DNA of 64,000 nucleotides from Streptomyces sp. SS1-1 (GCF_008973465.1 NZ_WBXN01000004.1:1922001-1986000), one strand, 5' to 3'; counted from the first letter of the stretch, positions 14,880 to 24,828 are shown. Translations and numbers: made by a program. Notes: generated by a model not told the origin, from the sequence alone.

Positions 14880-16130
14880 TCAGACGTTCTGCGGTCTCAG
14901 CCTGGCCCGTTCGGCCGGGCTGGGGCCGTCCGGCGTACCGCCCACGAGGGCGCTGCCGACGCGCCACTTGCTCCAGCTGAGGTTCCAGTCGCCGTAGCCG
15001 TTGCCGAAGGGCGCCATCATCTCGCCGCCGGAGTTCACCACCTCGACGACGTCGCCTTCCTTGATGGTGTCGTAGAACCAGGCGGCGTTGTCGTTGCTCA
15101 TGCCCGTGCAGCCGTGGCTGACGTTGGCGTAGCCCTGGGAGCCGGTCGACCAGGGGGCGGCGTGGACGTACTCACCGCTGTTGGTGAGGCGTACCGAGTG
15201 ATGCACGATCAGGTCGTAGAAGTCGGACGAGCCGATGCTCGCGCTGGTCATCCGAACGGTGCCCTCCTTGGCCAGGACGACCTTGACGCCGTTGCGCGTG
15301 TCGTAGCCGGGCTTGCCCGTGGTGACCGGTATCTCGCGGATGACCTCGCCGTTGCGGTGGACGGTCATCACGTGCGACGCGGCGTCCGTGACCGCGATGA
15401 CCCGGTCGCCGATGTCGAGCGTGAGGGGCTTCGATCTGCCGCCCCGCAGTCGGTCGCTGACCCGGATGCCCTCCAGGTTGCTGCGCGCCCGGACGGTGGC
15501 GCCGGCCGGCCAGTAGTCCTTGGGCCGGTAGTGGAGTTCGGTGTCGTCGACCCAGTGCCAGGCGCCGTCGACGGCGGGTATGGACTCCACCCGCAGGGCC
15601 CGCTCGACCGTGGCCCGCTGCTCCTTGGTCGTGACGGGCGCGCTCAGCTTCGCGGTGACGGGCTGGCCCACGCCGTACGTGCCGGCCCGGGGGCCGAAGG
15701 TGACCGTCAGCTGCTTCTTGCTGGCCGGCCTGCTGGTGTCGAAGGTGACGACCCGGCGGCCGGGAGCGCCGTCCTCGTCCTCCGTGCTCACCCGGACCGT
15801 GTAGCGGGCGTCGGCGGCCAGCGGGGACGTGCTGTGCCACCGGGTGCCGTCGGCGGAGAGTTCGCCCGCCACACGGCGTCCTGTGGCGTCCTGGGCGACG
15901 ACGTCGGTGATACGGCCGTCGGAGTCCTCGGAGGTGATCTCCAGGGGCTTGTCCGGATCGACCTTCCGGCCGTCGCCTATGGGTCCGTTGAAGGAGATCT
16001 GCTCCGCCGCGTCGTACGGCTCGGCGGAGAGCGGGTTGCCGTCGCTGCTGCAGCCTGCGGCACTCGCGCCGAGCGCGATCAGCAGCAGCGCGCAGCCTAT
16101 GACGGTGCTCTTGCGCGGTGTTTGGCTCAT
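14880..16130 (-). CDS. L,D-transpeptidase lipoprotein
   Basis: The protein has 416 residues. A lipoprotein signal ends at Cys27 (SAAGC). Two Ig-like domains (about 40-135 and 138-240) precede the YkuD catalytic domain (about 245-365), the same order as mycobacterial LdtMt2. The active-site motif is SHGCTG with His339 and Cys341, and His323 in YVHAAPW lies in the same pocket. It makes 3-3 cross-links in peptidoglycan or attaches proteins, outside the membrane. A C-terminal tail of about 45 residues (GNGYGDWNLSW) packs on the domain in LdtMt2. It sits between two cytochrome operons without obvious functional link. Confidence 0.92.
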   Translation of the reverse strand: MSQTPRKSTVIGCALLLIALGASAAGCSSDGNPLSAEPYDAAEQISFNGPIGDGRKVDPDKPLEITSEDSDGRITDVVAQDATGRRVAGELSADGTRWHSTSPLAADARYTVRVSTEDEDGAPGRRVVTFDTSRPASKKQLTVTFGPRAGTYGVGQPVTAKLSAPVTTKEQRATVERALRVESIPAVDGAWHWVDDTELHYRPKDYWPAGATVRARSNLEGIRVSDRLRGGRSKPLTLDIGDRVIAVTDAASHVMTVHRNGEVIREIPVTTGKPGYDTRNGVKVVLAKEGTVRMTSASIGSSDFYDLIVHHSVRLTNSGEYVHAAPWSTGSQGYANVSHGCTGMSNDNAAWFYDTIKEGDVVEVVNSGGEMMAPFGNGYGDWNLSWSKWRVGSALVGGTPDGPSPAERARLRPQNV

Positions 16131-16207
16131 GGACTCACGCTAGGAAGCGGCGTCGGGAGCGGCGCGCCGAGTCATGCGTTCGGGTGACGGGGAACGGCGC
16201 GAACGGC

Positions 16208-16245
16208 GGGAGCCCGGACCCTCCTGACGGAGGATCCGGGCTCCC
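16208..16245 (-). terminator. terminator of the ctaCDF operon
   Basis: GGGAGCCCGGA (16208-16218) pairs with TCCGGGCTCCC (16235-16245), and an inner CCTCC/GGAGG pair extends the hairpin. It lies 18 bases after the ctaF stop and before the L,D-transpeptidase start. Confidence 0.75.
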
Positions 16246-16262
16246 GGCACGACGAGCTCAGG

Positions 16263-16661
16263 TCACTGGGTGCGGTTCTCACCGCGGTAGTACTCGAAGA
16301 CCCAGCCCCAGATGCCGATGAGGATCATCGGCAGCGAGAAGTACATCAGCCACCAGCCGACCGCGATCGACAGGAACGCGAGAGCGCCACCGACCGCGAG
16401 GGAGAGGGGCTGCCAGCTGTGCGGGCTGAAGAAGCCCACCTCGCCGGCGTCGTCCGCGACGTCCGCCTCCTTGTTGTCCTGCGCGCCGGCGTCCACCCGA
16501 CGGGCCGTGAAGCCCAGGTAGAAGCCGATCATGATCGCAAGACCGAAGGCCAGGAAGAGGGCCGTGGTACCGGCCGGCTCCTTCGACCACACGCCATAGA
16601 CGATCGCCATGGCGAGGATGAAGACGCCCAGCCACATGAACATCCTGCCCTGGATCTTCAC
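16263..16661 (-). CDS. ctaF: cytochrome c oxidase subunit IV (actinobacterial)
   Basis: The protein has 132 residues with four predicted membrane helices in two pairs, divided by a hydrophilic loop ([15 protein letters not shown]). It is the small actinobacterial subunit IV of the aa3 oxidase found in the bcc-aa3 supercomplex. The ATG overlaps the ctaD TGA by four bases, giving fixed coupling. The last residues ([11 protein letters not shown]) are polar and cytoplasmic. Confidence 0.9.
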   Translation of the reverse strand: MKIQGRMFMWLGVFILAMAIVYGVWSKEPAGTTALFLAFGLAIMIGFYLGFTARRVDAGAQDNKEADVADDAGEVGFFSPHSWQPLSLAVGGALAFLSIAVGWWLMYFSLPMILIGIWGWVFEYYRGENRTQ

Positions 16662-18391
16662 TTGCCGGCCTCCTTGCCACCAGCCAGAGCCTTGTCACCG
16701 TGAGGCGCGTTCTCGAGCTGGTCGAGTGCGGCGATCTCAGGGTGATGCAGGTCGAACGCCGGGGATTCGGATCGGATCCGCGGCAGGGTGATGAAGTTGT
16801 GCCGCGGCGGCGGGCAGGACGTCGCCCATTCGAGCGAACGGCCGTAGCCCCACGGGTCGTCGACGCCGACCGGCTTGCCGTACTTGGCCGTCTTCCAGAC
16901 GTTGTAGAAGAACGGCAGGAGCGACAGGCCGAGCACGAACGAGCTGATCGTCGAGAAGGTGTTCAGGAAGGTGAAGCCGTCGGCCGCGAGGTAGTCCGCG
17001 TAACGACGCGGCATGCCCTCGGCACCCAGCCAGTGCTGGACCAGGAAGGTGCCGTGGAAGCCGATGAACAGCGTCCAGAAGGTGATCTTGCCGAGGCGCT
17101 CGTCGAGCATCTTGCCGGTCATCTTCGGCCACCAGAAGTGGAAGCCGGAGAACATCGCGAAGACGACGGTGCCGAACACGACGTAGTGGAAGTGCGCCAC
17201 CACGAAGTACGAGTCGGAGACGTGGAAGTCCATCGGCGGCGAGGCCAGGATGACACCGGTCAGACCACCGAAGGTGAAGGTGATCAGGAAGCCGACCGCC
17301 CAGAGCATCGGTGTCTCGAAGGACAACGAGCCCTTCCACATCGTTCCGATCCAGTTGAAGAACTTCACGCCGGTGGGTACGGCGATGAGGAACGTCATGA
17401 AGGAGAAGAACGGCAGGAGCACACCGCCGGTGACGTACATGTGGTGCGCCCACACGGTCACGGACAGGCCCGCGATGGCGATGGTCGCCGCGATCAGGCC
17501 CATGTAGCCGAACATCGGCTTGCGGGAGAAGACCGGGATGACCTCACTGATGATGCCGAAGAACGGCAGCGCGATGATGTACACCTCCGGATGCCCGAAG
17601 AACCAGAACAGGTGTTGCCACAGCAACGCCCCGCCGTTGGCCGAGTCGAACACGTGGGCGCCGAACTTGCGGTCCGCCTCCAGTGCGAACAGCGCCGCCG
17701 CCAGCACCGGGAAGGCCAGCAGGACCAGCACCGCGGTCAGCAGCACGTTCCACACGAAGATCGGCATGCGGAACATGGTCATGCCCGGCGCGCGCATGCA
17801 GATGATCGTGGTGATGAAGTTGACCGAACCGAGGATCGTGCCGAAGCCGGAGAAGGCCAGACCCATGATCCACATGTCGGCGCCGACACCCGGCGAGCGC
17901 ACCGCGTCCGACAGCGGGCTGTAGGCGAACCAGCCGAAGTCGGCCGCGCCCTGCGGGGTCAGGAAGCCGCCCACCGCGATGAGCGAGCCGAACAGGTACA
18001 GCCAGTAGGCGAACATGTTCAGCCGCGGGAACGCCACGTCCGGCGCGCCGATCTGCAGCGGCATGATCCAGTTCGCGAAGCCCGCGAACAGCGGCGTCGC
18101 GAACATCAGCAGCATGATCGTGCCGTGCATCGTGAACGCCTGGTTGAACTGCTCGTTCGACATGATCTGCAGACCAGGTCGAGCCAGCTCGGCGCGCATG
18201 AGCAGCGCCATCACGCCACCGATCACGAAGAACACGAACGACGTGACGAGGTACAGCGTGCCGATCGTCTTGTGGTCGGTGGTGGTGAGCCACTTGACCA
18301 CGACGTTGCCGGGCTGTCGGCGACGGACCGGCAGTTCGTTCTCATAGGTGCCCGCCTCGGCGGCACCCAAGGGTTCGTTGACGATGCTCAC
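16658..18391 (-). CDS. ctaD: cytochrome c oxidase subunit I
   Basis: The protein has 577 residues from the GTG at 18391, which overlaps the ctaC stop (GTGA). Subunit I carries heme a, heme a3 and CuB and pumps protons. The landmarks are FTMHGTIM (heme a ligand), WFFGHPEVY with the Glu of the D-channel and the CuB His, WAHHMY (paired CuB His ligands) and FHYVVFG with the a3 and a ligands near residue 410. Twelve helices are predicted. The open frame extends upstream into ctaC, but those residues are not oxidase-like. Ribosome binding site GGGAG lies a little far from the start. Confidence 0.96.
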   Translation of the reverse strand: MSIVNEPLGAAEAGTYENELPVRRRQPGNVVVKWLTTTDHKTIGTLYLVTSFVFFVIGGVMALLMRAELARPGLQIMSNEQFNQAFTMHGTIMLLMFATPLFAGFANWIMPLQIGAPDVAFPRLNMFAYWLYLFGSLIAVGGFLTPQGAADFGWFAYSPLSDAVRSPGVGADMWIMGLAFSGFGTILGSVNFITTIICMRAPGMTMFRMPIFVWNVLLTAVLVLLAFPVLAAALFALEADRKFGAHVFDSANGGALLWQHLFWFFGHPEVYIIALPFFGIISEVIPVFSRKPMFGYMGLIAATIAIAGLSVTVWAHHMYVTGGVLLPFFSFMTFLIAVPTGVKFFNWIGTMWKGSLSFETPMLWAVGFLITFTFGGLTGVILASPPMDFHVSDSYFVVAHFHYVVFGTVVFAMFSGFHFWWPKMTGKMLDERLGKITFWTLFIGFHGTFLVQHWLGAEGMPRRYADYLAADGFTFLNTFSTISSFVLGLSLLPFFYNVWKTAKYGKPVGVDDPWGYGRSLEWATSCPPPRHNFITLPRIRSESPAFDLHHPEIAALDQLENAPHGDKALAGGKEAGK

Positions 18392-19353
18392 AGGTTTGTC
18401 GTCTCCCGGTTCTTCTCGTGGCTCGTCTGCGCGATGCCGGCGGGAACGTAACCGGTCTGCCCCTTCTTCGCGAGGTCCTTGAGGTGCTGCTCGTACCGCT
18501 CGGGGGAGACGACCTTCACGTTGAACAGCATCCGGGAGTGGTCGACGCCGCACAGTTCGGCGCACTTGCCCAGGAAGGTGCCCTCACGGTTGGGGGTCAC
18601 CTCGAAGGCGTTGGTGTGGCCCGGAATGACGTCCTGCTTCATGAGGAACGGCACCACCCAGAAGGAGTGGATGACGTCACGCGAGGTGAGCACGAAGCGG
18701 ACGGTCTTGCCCTTCGGCAGCCACAGGGTCGGACCCGGGTTGCCCGTCTGCGGGTTCCGGGTGCCGGGGGTGCCGCAGTCGTAGACGCCGCCGGCGTTCG
18801 CCGGGAAGTCGTCCTTGTACCGGTCCGGGATGGCGGCCAGTTCCTTGGACTTCTTCGCGTCGCCGGTGGAGCCCTCGACGTCGGCGACCATGTTGAAGCA
18901 CCAGCTCCACTGGAAGCCGACGACGTTCACCGTGACGTCGGGCTTGTCCTTGAGCTCGAGGAGCTTCGACTCGTCGCGTGCCGTGAAGTAGAACAGCACG
19001 GAGACGATGATGAGCGGGACCACGGTGTACAGCGCCTCGATGGGCATGTTGTACCGGGTCTGCGGGGGAACCTCGACCTTCGTCCGGCTGCGCCGGTGGA
19101 AGATCGCGCTCCAGATGATCAGACCCCACACCAGCACGCCGACGGCGAGCGCAGCCGCCCAGGAACCCTGCCACAGGGAGAGGATCCGCGGAGCCTCTTC
19201 CGTGGTCGGGGTGGGCATACCAAGGCGGGGGAAGTCTTCCCAGTTGTACGAGCAACCGGTGGCTGTCGCCAGGACCAGGCCCGCGGTCATTGCCTGCAGC
19301 AGCTTCCGCCGCATCGGGCGCCGCGGCGAGCGGTCGGAGCCGTTGGGACTCAC
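18388..19353 (-). CDS. ctaC: cytochrome c oxidase subunit II
   Basis: The protein has 321 residues from a GTG at 19353. It is a lipoprotein with signal-cleavage Cys34 (ATGC), as in actinobacterial CtaC. Two membrane helices (about 63-85 and 106-125) precede the extracellular cupredoxin domain. The CuA ligands are visible: His229 (VIHSFW), Cys264 and Cys268 in CAELC, His272 and Met275 in DHSRM. A loop insertion at about 158-205 containing [10 protein letters not shown] is the actinobacterial extension that contacts the QcrC heme domain. It is the first gene of ctaCDF. Confidence 0.95.
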   Translation of the reverse strand: MSPNGSDRSPRRPMRRKLLQAMTAGLVLATATGCSYNWEDFPRLGMPTPTTEEAPRILSLWQGSWAAALAVGVLVWGLIIWSAIFHRRSRTKVEVPPQTRYNMPIEALYTVVPLIIVSVLFYFTARDESKLLELKDKPDVTVNVVGFQWSWCFNMVADVEGSTGDAKKSKELAAIPDRYKDDFPANAGGVYDCGTPGTRNPQTGNPGPTLWLPKGKTVRFVLTSRDVIHSFWVVPFLMKQDVIPGHTNAFEVTPNREGTFLGKCAELCGVDHSRMLFNVKVVSPERYEQHLKDLAKKGQTGYVPAGIAQTSHEKNRETTNL

Positions 19354-19463
19354 GTAGCGCCTTCCCGAGAGTCTCGCCCGCGCGGTTCGGCTGCGGCCTG
19401 GCCTTCTCGCTGGTAGGTCGCCGCCCTGCGTCGGGCAGGGGTTTGGATGTTTATGCGGACCAA

Positions 19464-19469
19464 ACCCTA
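19464..19469 (-). promoter_or_regulatory. possible -10 element for ctaC
   Basis: TAGGGT on the minus strand fits the streptomycete TAGNNT -10 pattern and would give a leader of about 105 bases before the ctaC GTG. No convincing -35 element is at the right distance. Confidence 0.25.
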
Positions 19470-19617
19470 GCCGACGCCCTCCGGGGGTTCGCGGGGAGGG
19501 GTGCCTAGTGGAGCGGGGGGTTCGCTGGATTGGCGGCGGCGGGCCGTCCGGGGCCGGTCGCACGGCCTGGGCGCCCCTGGAAGGCGGGCCGCCGAACGGA
19601 CGCTCTAGCGTTGCCGT

Positions 19618-21030
19618 GTGGGCTACTTCGACGCTGCTTCCAGTGCTCCTCTCCACCCCGTCGCCCGGCAGGCCCTGCAGGCCTCGCTGGACGAGGGGTG
19701 GGCCGACCCCGCACGGCTCCACCGGGAGGGCAGGCGGGCGCGGTTGCTGCTCGACGCCGCCCGCGAGGCGGCCGCCGAGGCGGTGGGCTGCCGGCCGGAC
19801 GAGCTGTCGTTCACACCGTCCGGGACGCGGGCCGTCCACACCGGTGTCGCCGGGGTCCTGGGCGGGCGGCGGCGGGTCGGACGTCACCTGATCGTGTCGG
19901 CCGTCGAACACTCCTGTGTGCTCCATGCGGCTGACGCGCACGAAGCCGCGGGGGGTTCGGTCAGTCAGGTGGCGGTGGACCGCGGCGGGTCGGTGACCGC
20001 GGCCGGCTACCGGGAGGCGCTGCGGCCGGACACCGCACTGGCGTGTCTGCAGTCGGCCAACCACGAGGTGGGCACCGAGCAGCCGGTGGCCGAGGTGGCC
20101 GAGGTCTGCCGGGAGGCCGGGGTGCCGCTGCTGGTGGACGCGGCACAGTCGCTCGGCTGGGGGCCGGTCGAGGGCGCCTGGTCGGTGCTGACCGGCAGCG
20201 CCCACAAGTGGGGCGGCCCGCCGGGCGTCGGTCTCCTCGCCGTCCGCAAGGGGGTGCGGTTCGCCGCGCAAGGGCCGGTGGACGAGCGGGAGTCGGGGCG
20301 GGCGCCGGGCTTCGAGAACATCCCGGCGATCGTGGCGGCGGCGGCCTCCCTGCGGGCGGTGCGGGCGGAGGCGGCCCAAGAGGCGGTACGGCTGCGGGAG
20401 CTGACGGAGCGGATCCGGGCGCGGGTGCCGCGGCTGGTGCCGGACGTGGAGGTGGCCGGCGATCCGGTGCGGCGGCTGCCGGGGATCGTCACCTTCTCCT
20501 GTCTCTATGTCGACGGGGAGACATTGCTGCACGAGCTGGACCGGGCCGGGTTCTCCGTGTCGTCCGGTTCGTCCTGTACGAGCAGCACGCTGACGCCCAG
20601 CCATGTGCTGAAGGCGATGGGGGTGCTGAGCGAGGGGAACATCCGGGTGTCGCTGCCGTCCGGGGCGAGCGCCGAGGACGTGGAGCGGTTCCTGGAGGTG
20701 CTGCCGGGGGCGGTGGCGGGGGTCCGGGAGAAGCTGGACGCGCCGGCCGCGGGGCCGGTGGCCCGGGCGGACAGGGAGGACGGGGAGGACGGGGACGACG
20801 GGGACGACGTGCTGGTCGTGGACTCGCTGGGCAAGCGGTGCCCGATCCCGGTCATCGAGCTCGCCAAGGTCATCGGCCAGGTCCCGGTGGGCGGGCTGGT
20901 CCGGGTCCTGTCCGACGACGAGGCGGCCCGGCTGGACATCCCGGCGTGGTGCGAGATGCGGGGGCAGGAGTACGTGGGCGAGGAACCGGCGGAACAGGGG
21001 ACGGCCTACCTGGTCCGCCGGGTCGCGTAG
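19618..21030 (+). CDS. cysteine desulfurase fused to TusA sulfur carrier
   Basis: The protein has 470 residues. Residues 1-375 are an IscS/NifS-type PLP enzyme: His98 (VEHSC), Asp174 in LVDAAQS, the PLP Lys197 in GSAHKWGGP, and Cys320 in SSGSSCTS, the persulfide-forming residue. An acidic linker (about 384-396) leads to a TusA/SirA domain (about 397-470) whose Cys408 in RCPIP would take the sulfur. One polypeptide thus joins sulfur donor and first carrier, which in E. coli are separate IscS and TusA feeding tRNA thiolation and cofactor synthesis. Start GTG at 19618 gives GYFDAASSAPLHP, the expected N-terminus. It is divergent from ctaC and near erpA and nadA. Confidence 0.9.
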   Translation: MGYFDAASSAPLHPVARQALQASLDEGWADPARLHREGRRARLLLDAAREAAAEAVGCRPDELSFTPSGTRAVHTGVAGVLGGRRRVGRHLIVSAVEHSCVLHAADAHEAAGGSVSQVAVDRGGSVTAAGYREALRPDTALACLQSANHEVGTEQPVAEVAEVCREAGVPLLVDAAQSLGWGPVEGAWSVLTGSAHKWGGPPGVGLLAVRKGVRFAAQGPVDERESGRAPGFENIPAIVAAAASLRAVRAEAAQEAVRLRELTERIRARVPRLVPDVEVAGDPVRRLPGIVTFSCLYVDGETLLHELDRAGFSVSSGSSCTSSTLTPSHVLKAMGVLSEGNIRVSLPSGASAEDVERFLEVLPGAVAGVREKLDAPAAGPVARADREDGEDGDDGDDVLVVDSLGKRCPIPVIELAKVIGQVPVGGLVRVLSDDEAARLDIPAWCEMRGQEYVGEEPAEQGTAYLVRRVA

Positions 21031-21043
21031 GGCGGGTGGGGGC

Positions 21044-22018
21044 TCAGCTCAGGTGGGCCCGCACCTCTTCGCTCGCGTCGTGGCCGTACGCCTTGGCGAA
21101 GCGCTCCATGAAGTGGGCGCGGCGCAGCTGGTACTCCTGCGTGCCGACGGTCTCGATGACGAGGGTCGCCAGCATGCAGCCGACCTGGGCGGCCCGCTCC
21201 AGGGAGACGCCCCAGGCCAGACCGGACAGGAAGCCGGCGCGGAAGGCGTCGCCGACACCGGTGGGGTCGGCCTTGCGCTCCTCCTCGGGGCAGCCGACCT
21301 CGATCGGGTCCTCGCCCCGCCGCTCGATGCGGACACCGCGGGAGCCGAGCGTGGTGACGCGGTGGCCGACCTTGGACAGGATCTCCTCGTCGCTCCAGCC
21401 GGTCTTCGACTCGATGAGGCCCTTCTCGTACTCGTTGGAGAAGAGGTAGGTCGCGCCGTCCAGCAGTATCCGGATCTCCTCGCCGTCCATGCGGGCGATC
21501 TGCTGGGAGAAGTCGGCGGCGAAGGGGATCTGCCGGGAGCGGCACTCCTCGGTGTGCCGGAGCATGCCCTCGGGGTCGTCGGCGCCGATCAGGACCAGGT
21601 CGAGGCCGCCCACGCGGTCGGCGACGGTCTTCAGCTCGATCAGGCGGGCCTCGCTCATCGCGCCCGTGTAGAAGGAGCCGATCTGGTTGTGGTCGGCGTC
21701 CGTGGTGCACACGAAGCGGGCGGTGTGCAGGGTCTCGGAGATACGGACCGAGCCGGTGTCGACGCCGTGCCGGTCCAGCCAGGCCCGGTACTCGTCGAAG
21801 TCGGAGCCGGCGGCGCCGACCAGGATCGGCTGGGTGCCCAGCTGGCCCATGCCGAAGGCGATGTTCGCGCCCACACCGCCGCGGCGCACGTCCAGGTTGT
21901 CGACCAGGAACGACAGCGAGACCGTGTGCAGCTGGTCCGCGACGAACTGGTCGGCGAAGCGACCCGGGAAGGTCATGAGGTGGTCGGTGGCGATGGAGCC
22001 GGTGACTGCGATGCGCAC
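21044..22018 (-). CDS. PfkB-family carbohydrate kinase
   Basis: The protein has 324 residues. The ribokinase-like fold shows the N-terminal MRIAVTGSIATDHL strand, the sugar-binding GGVGANIAFGMGQLG region near 50-65, and the C-terminal signature DPTGVGDAFRAGF near residue 257 with the catalytic Asp of the GxGD anion hole. It phosphorylates a sugar or nucleoside with ATP. The MTFPGRFADQF segment resembles adenosine-kinase-type members annotated in actinobacteria, so adenosine kinase activity is a candidate, but substrate cannot be decided from sequence. It is convergent with the desulfurase fusion, 13 bp apart. Confidence 0.85.
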   Translation of the reverse strand: MRIAVTGSIATDHLMTFPGRFADQFVADQLHTVSLSFLVDNLDVRRGGVGANIAFGMGQLGTQPILVGAAGSDFDEYRAWLDRHGVDTGSVRISETLHTARFVCTTDADHNQIGSFYTGAMSEARLIELKTVADRVGGLDLVLIGADDPEGMLRHTEECRSRQIPFAADFSQQIARMDGEEIRILLDGATYLFSNEYEKGLIESKTGWSDEEILSKVGHRVTTLGSRGVRIERRGEDPIEVGCPEEERKADPTGVGDAFRAGFLSGLAWGVSLERAAQVGCMLATLVIETVGTQEYQLRRAHFMERFAKAYGHDASEEVRAHLS

Positions 22019-22149
22019 GGCGGGGAGTCTCCTGGGGGGAGGTTGGGTTGACAGTCCACGCTACCTTCCGTGACCGGCTCTCTGAAGTGGCCGAAACTAC
22101 CCGATAGTAGATCTTTCTTCTCGGGCCCCGGGGTGCTTACGGTGCCGCC

Positions 22150-22359
22150 ATGACGAAATTCGAGGTCCGCGCCCCCGTTCCGGCCGACCAGGAGGCCGGT
22201 CTGGCCTCGCTGCTCGGCGACTGCGCGCGGATGGCACCTCACTGGGCCGTCCCCGACCGGGTCCTTTCCCGTCCGGTCTCCCCCGCACGCATCCACGGGG
22301 TCTCGGTGCCGCCGGGGTCGGCGCGTCTGCTGGACGCGATGTCCGACTACGGCGACTGA
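22150..22359 (+). CDS. small conserved hypothetical protein
   Basis: The protein has 69 residues beginning MTKFEVRAPVPADQEAGLAS and ending SARLLDAMSDYGD. It has no signal peptide, membrane helix or Cys. Coding-type third-position GC and a compact composition support a real gene, and I have the impression of a streptomycete-specific family without known role. It is divergent from the PfkB kinase gene and lies 180 bp before the repeat-rich membrane protein. Confidence 0.55.
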   Translation: MTKFEVRAPVPADQEAGLASLLGDCARMAPHWAVPDRVLSRPVSPARIHGVSVPPGSARLLDAMSDYGD

Positions 22360-22539
22360 CCGGCCGCCGGTCCGGGCCTCCCGCACCCGGACCGGCGCCC
22401 ACAGGGGAACCGTGCGCTCCCCCGCTGCGTCCCATCGGCGTCCCCCGTAAAGGGGATGCGGGATACGACCCGACAGATCCGCCTTTGACAGGGCCGGGTC
22501 AGGGTCCTTGGGACAGTGCGCAGCCGAAGGAGCGATGCG

Positions 22540-24744
22540 GTGAACACCGAGCGACCCGAGAACGGTGCTTCCGGCGGCCGGCCGGAGAACGCGGGGGCCT
22601 CCGGCGGTCAGCCGGGGAACTTGGGGGCGCCCGGCGCGGCGAGCGCCTCCGGCGGTCACCCTGAGAGCTCGGGGGCGCCCGGCGCCGGGAGCTCGCCCGA
22701 GGCTGAGGCTCCGAACGGCGCGATCGCCGGCGAGGAGCAGGCGCGGGACGCCGGGGGCGGAGCATCGGACGACGCACGGGGGACGGACGCCGGGGGTGAG
22801 CGGCGGGCCGCTGTGCCCGGCACCGACGGGGCGGCCGAGGCCGAGGGCCACGGGAACGCGGACGCCGCCGACGAGGGTCGGGCGCTGGACGCCGGGGCCT
22901 CGGGAGCCGGCCGGGAAACGCACGCCGAGGGCGAGCCGCCGGCCCAGGCACCCGCCGCCGACGGGGCGGCCGAGGCCGAGGGCCACGGGAACGCGGACGC
23001 CATCGGCGAAGGGCGGGCGCTGGACGCCGGGGCCTCGGGGGCCCGCCGGGAAACGCACGCCGAGGGCGAGCCGCCGGCCCAGGCACCCGCCGCCGACGGG
23101 GCGGCCGAGGCCGAGGGCCAGGGAGACGCGGAGGCCGCCGGCGAAGGGCGGGCGTCGGTCCCCGCTGCTGGGGACGCGGGTGCCGGGGCGTCGGACGGCG
23201 ATCGCGGAGCGGACGCCGGGGACGCGTCGGTCGGCGCCGGGAGTCGGGGTCAGGGTCCGGGTCTGGGCCGTGGGGGTCGCGACGGGCAGGGCGGGCGGCG
23301 GCGGTCGCCCGCTGTCGTCGCGTCCGTTGCCGCCGCCGTGTTGCTCGTCGGGGGAGGCGGTGCCTATCTCGCCGCCAGTGCCTCGGGTGGGTCGGACGGC
23401 TCCGCCGCGGCCGGGGCGTCCGGGGGGTCCACTCCCCCGCCGCTGCGTCTGGACGGTGCCACCGAGGGCAACGCCTCGAACGGCATCGCGCCCGGGGAGC
23501 CCAACCCGTACGGCGTGCGGTACCGGGCGGGCGGCGATCTGCCCGACGGGCCGGGGGCGGCGCCGGTGTACCGGGCCTCGGGGCAGGTCGGCGCGGACGA
23601 CGTGCAGCGGCTGGCCGAGGCGCTCGGCGTGGACGGCACCCCGGTGACGCGCGGGCAGACCTGGCACATCGGCGGGAAGGACGGCACCGGTCCCACCCTC
23701 CAGGTGGACAAGCAGGCGCCGGGCGCCTGGACGTTCCAGCGGTTCGCCGCCGGTACCGACGACTGCCGGGGCATCGCCGGCTGCACGAAGACCCCGCCGG
23801 AACGCGCCGGTGACCCGCCGGCGGAGGACGCCGCGAAGAAGGCGGCGGCGCCGGTGCTGAAGGCGGCCGGGCAGGACGAGGCGAAGCTGGACGCCGGCCA
23901 GGTCATGGGCGCCCAGCGGGTGGTGCACGCCGAGCCGGTGGTGGACGGGCTGCCCACGTACGGCTGGACCACCGGGGTCACCGTGAACGCCCAGGGCGAG
24001 GTGGTCGGCGGCAGCGGACTGCTCGCCGCCCCGGTGAAGGGCGACAGCTACCCGGTGCTGAGCGCGGAGAAGACGCTCGGTCTGATGAACAAGACCCCGG
24101 GCGGCGGCGGCCGAAGCGGCATCGGGGGGTGCGCCGACCCCGTACCGCTGAAGGAACGATCGGATGCGGCCTGCGATCCGTCGGTGACGGCGAAGCAGGA
24201 CACGGTCACCGTCGAGAAGGCGGTGTTCGGGCTGGCCGCGCACGCGGTGGACGGCCGGCAGGCGCTGGTGCCGTCCTGGCTGTTCCAGGTGCGGGCGCAG
24301 GACGCGCGGGACCGCTTCACCGTGACGTATCCGGCGGTCGACCCGGCGTTCCTGGCCCCGCCGTCCGAGGAGCCGACGACCGGGCCGAGCCCGCGTCCGT
24401 CCGGCCCGAAGGACGACCCGTCCGCCTCGCCGGTCACCCGGAACGTGACGGTGGAGGGCTACACGGCCGAGGGCAGGGACCTCACGGTGACCTTCACGGG
24501 CGGGGTGTGCGCGGACTACGACGTCACGGCGAGCGAGAGCGGCGGCACGGTGACGGTCCGGGTGACGGAGACGACCCGTCCGGAGAAGGTCTGCATCCTC
24601 ATCGCCAAGGTCTTCCACCGGACCGTGCGGCTGGACGCGCCGCTCGGCGACCGGAGGGTCGTGGGCACGGACGGGCAGGGCGTACCGCTGGAGAAGCCCG
24701 GCGCGCGGCTGCCCGCGACACCGCAGACGTCCGGGGCCCGTTGA
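22540..24744 (+). CDS. membrane protein with repeat-rich cytoplasmic N-terminus
   Basis: The protein has 734 residues. I start at the GTG at 22540, which has AAGGAG seven bases upstream; a GTG 24 bases earlier has none. Residues 1-255 are low-complexity, rich in Gly, Ala, Glu and Pro, and include a 45-residue unit repeated almost three times (about 98-205). One membrane helix follows (about 256-280, AVVASVAAAVLLVGGG). The remaining 450 residues are extracellular and include a region rich in single Trp and Gly (WHIGGKDGTGPTLQV), a Pro-rich spacer (GPSPRPSGPKDDP) and a final beta-rich domain with one Cys pair. I do not recognise a functional family. The shape suggests a cell-surface anchored or signalling protein. 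A strong hairpin follows. Confidence 0.8.
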   Translation: MNTERPENGASGGRPENAGASGGQPGNLGAPGAASASGGHPESSGAPGAGSSPEAEAPNGAIAGEEQARDAGGGASDDARGTDAGGERRAAVPGTDGAAEAEGHGNADAADEGRALDAGASGAGRETHAEGEPPAQAPAADGAAEAEGHGNADAIGEGRALDAGASGARRETHAEGEPPAQAPAADGAAEAEGQGDAEAAGEGRASVPAAGDAGAGASDGDRGADAGDASVGAGSRGQGPGLGRGGRDGQGGRRRSPAVVASVAAAVLLVGGGGAYLAASASGGSDGSAAAGASGGSTPPPLRLDGATEGNASNGIAPGEPNPYGVRYRAGGDLPDGPGAAPVYRASGQVGADDVQRLAEALGVDGTPVTRGQTWHIGGKDGTGPTLQVDKQAPGAWTFQRFAAGTDDCRGIAGCTKTPPERAGDPPAEDAAKKAAAPVLKAAGQDEAKLDAGQVMGAQRVVHAEPVVDGLPTYGWTTGVTVNAQGEVVGGSGLLAAPVKGDSYPVLSAEKTLGLMNKTPGGGGRSGIGGCADPVPLKERSDAACDPSVTAKQDTVTVEKAVFGLAAHAVDGRQALVPSWLFQVRAQDARDRFTVTYPAVDPAFLAPPSEEPTTGPSPRPSGPKDDPSASPVTRNVTVEGYTAEGRDLTVTFTGGVCADYDVTASESGGTVTVRVTETTRPEKVCILIAKVFHRTVRLDAPLGDRRVVGTDGQGVPLEKPGARLPATPQTSGAR
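22831..23150 (+). repeat. 135-bp in-frame tandem repeat
   Basis: Units start at 22831, 22966 and 23101, each with GCGGCCGAGGCCGAGGGCCA or a near copy; the spacing is exactly 135 bp (45 codons). The first two units are complete and the third is partial and more diverged. The repeats encode AEAEGHGNAD...ETHAEGEPPAQAP segments of the membrane protein. Confidence 0.9.
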
Positions 24745-24762
24745 GGCGTCCCCGGACACAGG

Positions 24763-24797
24763 AAGGCGGCGGCCCCGTCGGAGGGGGTCGCCGCCTT
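24763..24797. terminator. bidirectional terminator hairpin
   Basis: A 14-bp stem (24763-24776 with 24784-24797, one G-U pair) with a seven-base loop lies between the convergent membrane-protein and erpA genes. A-tract and T-tract residues at its edges suit both directions. Confidence 0.8.
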
Positions 24798-24828
24798 TCC
24801 ATGGACGGGCCGGGATCGGCCGGTCCGG

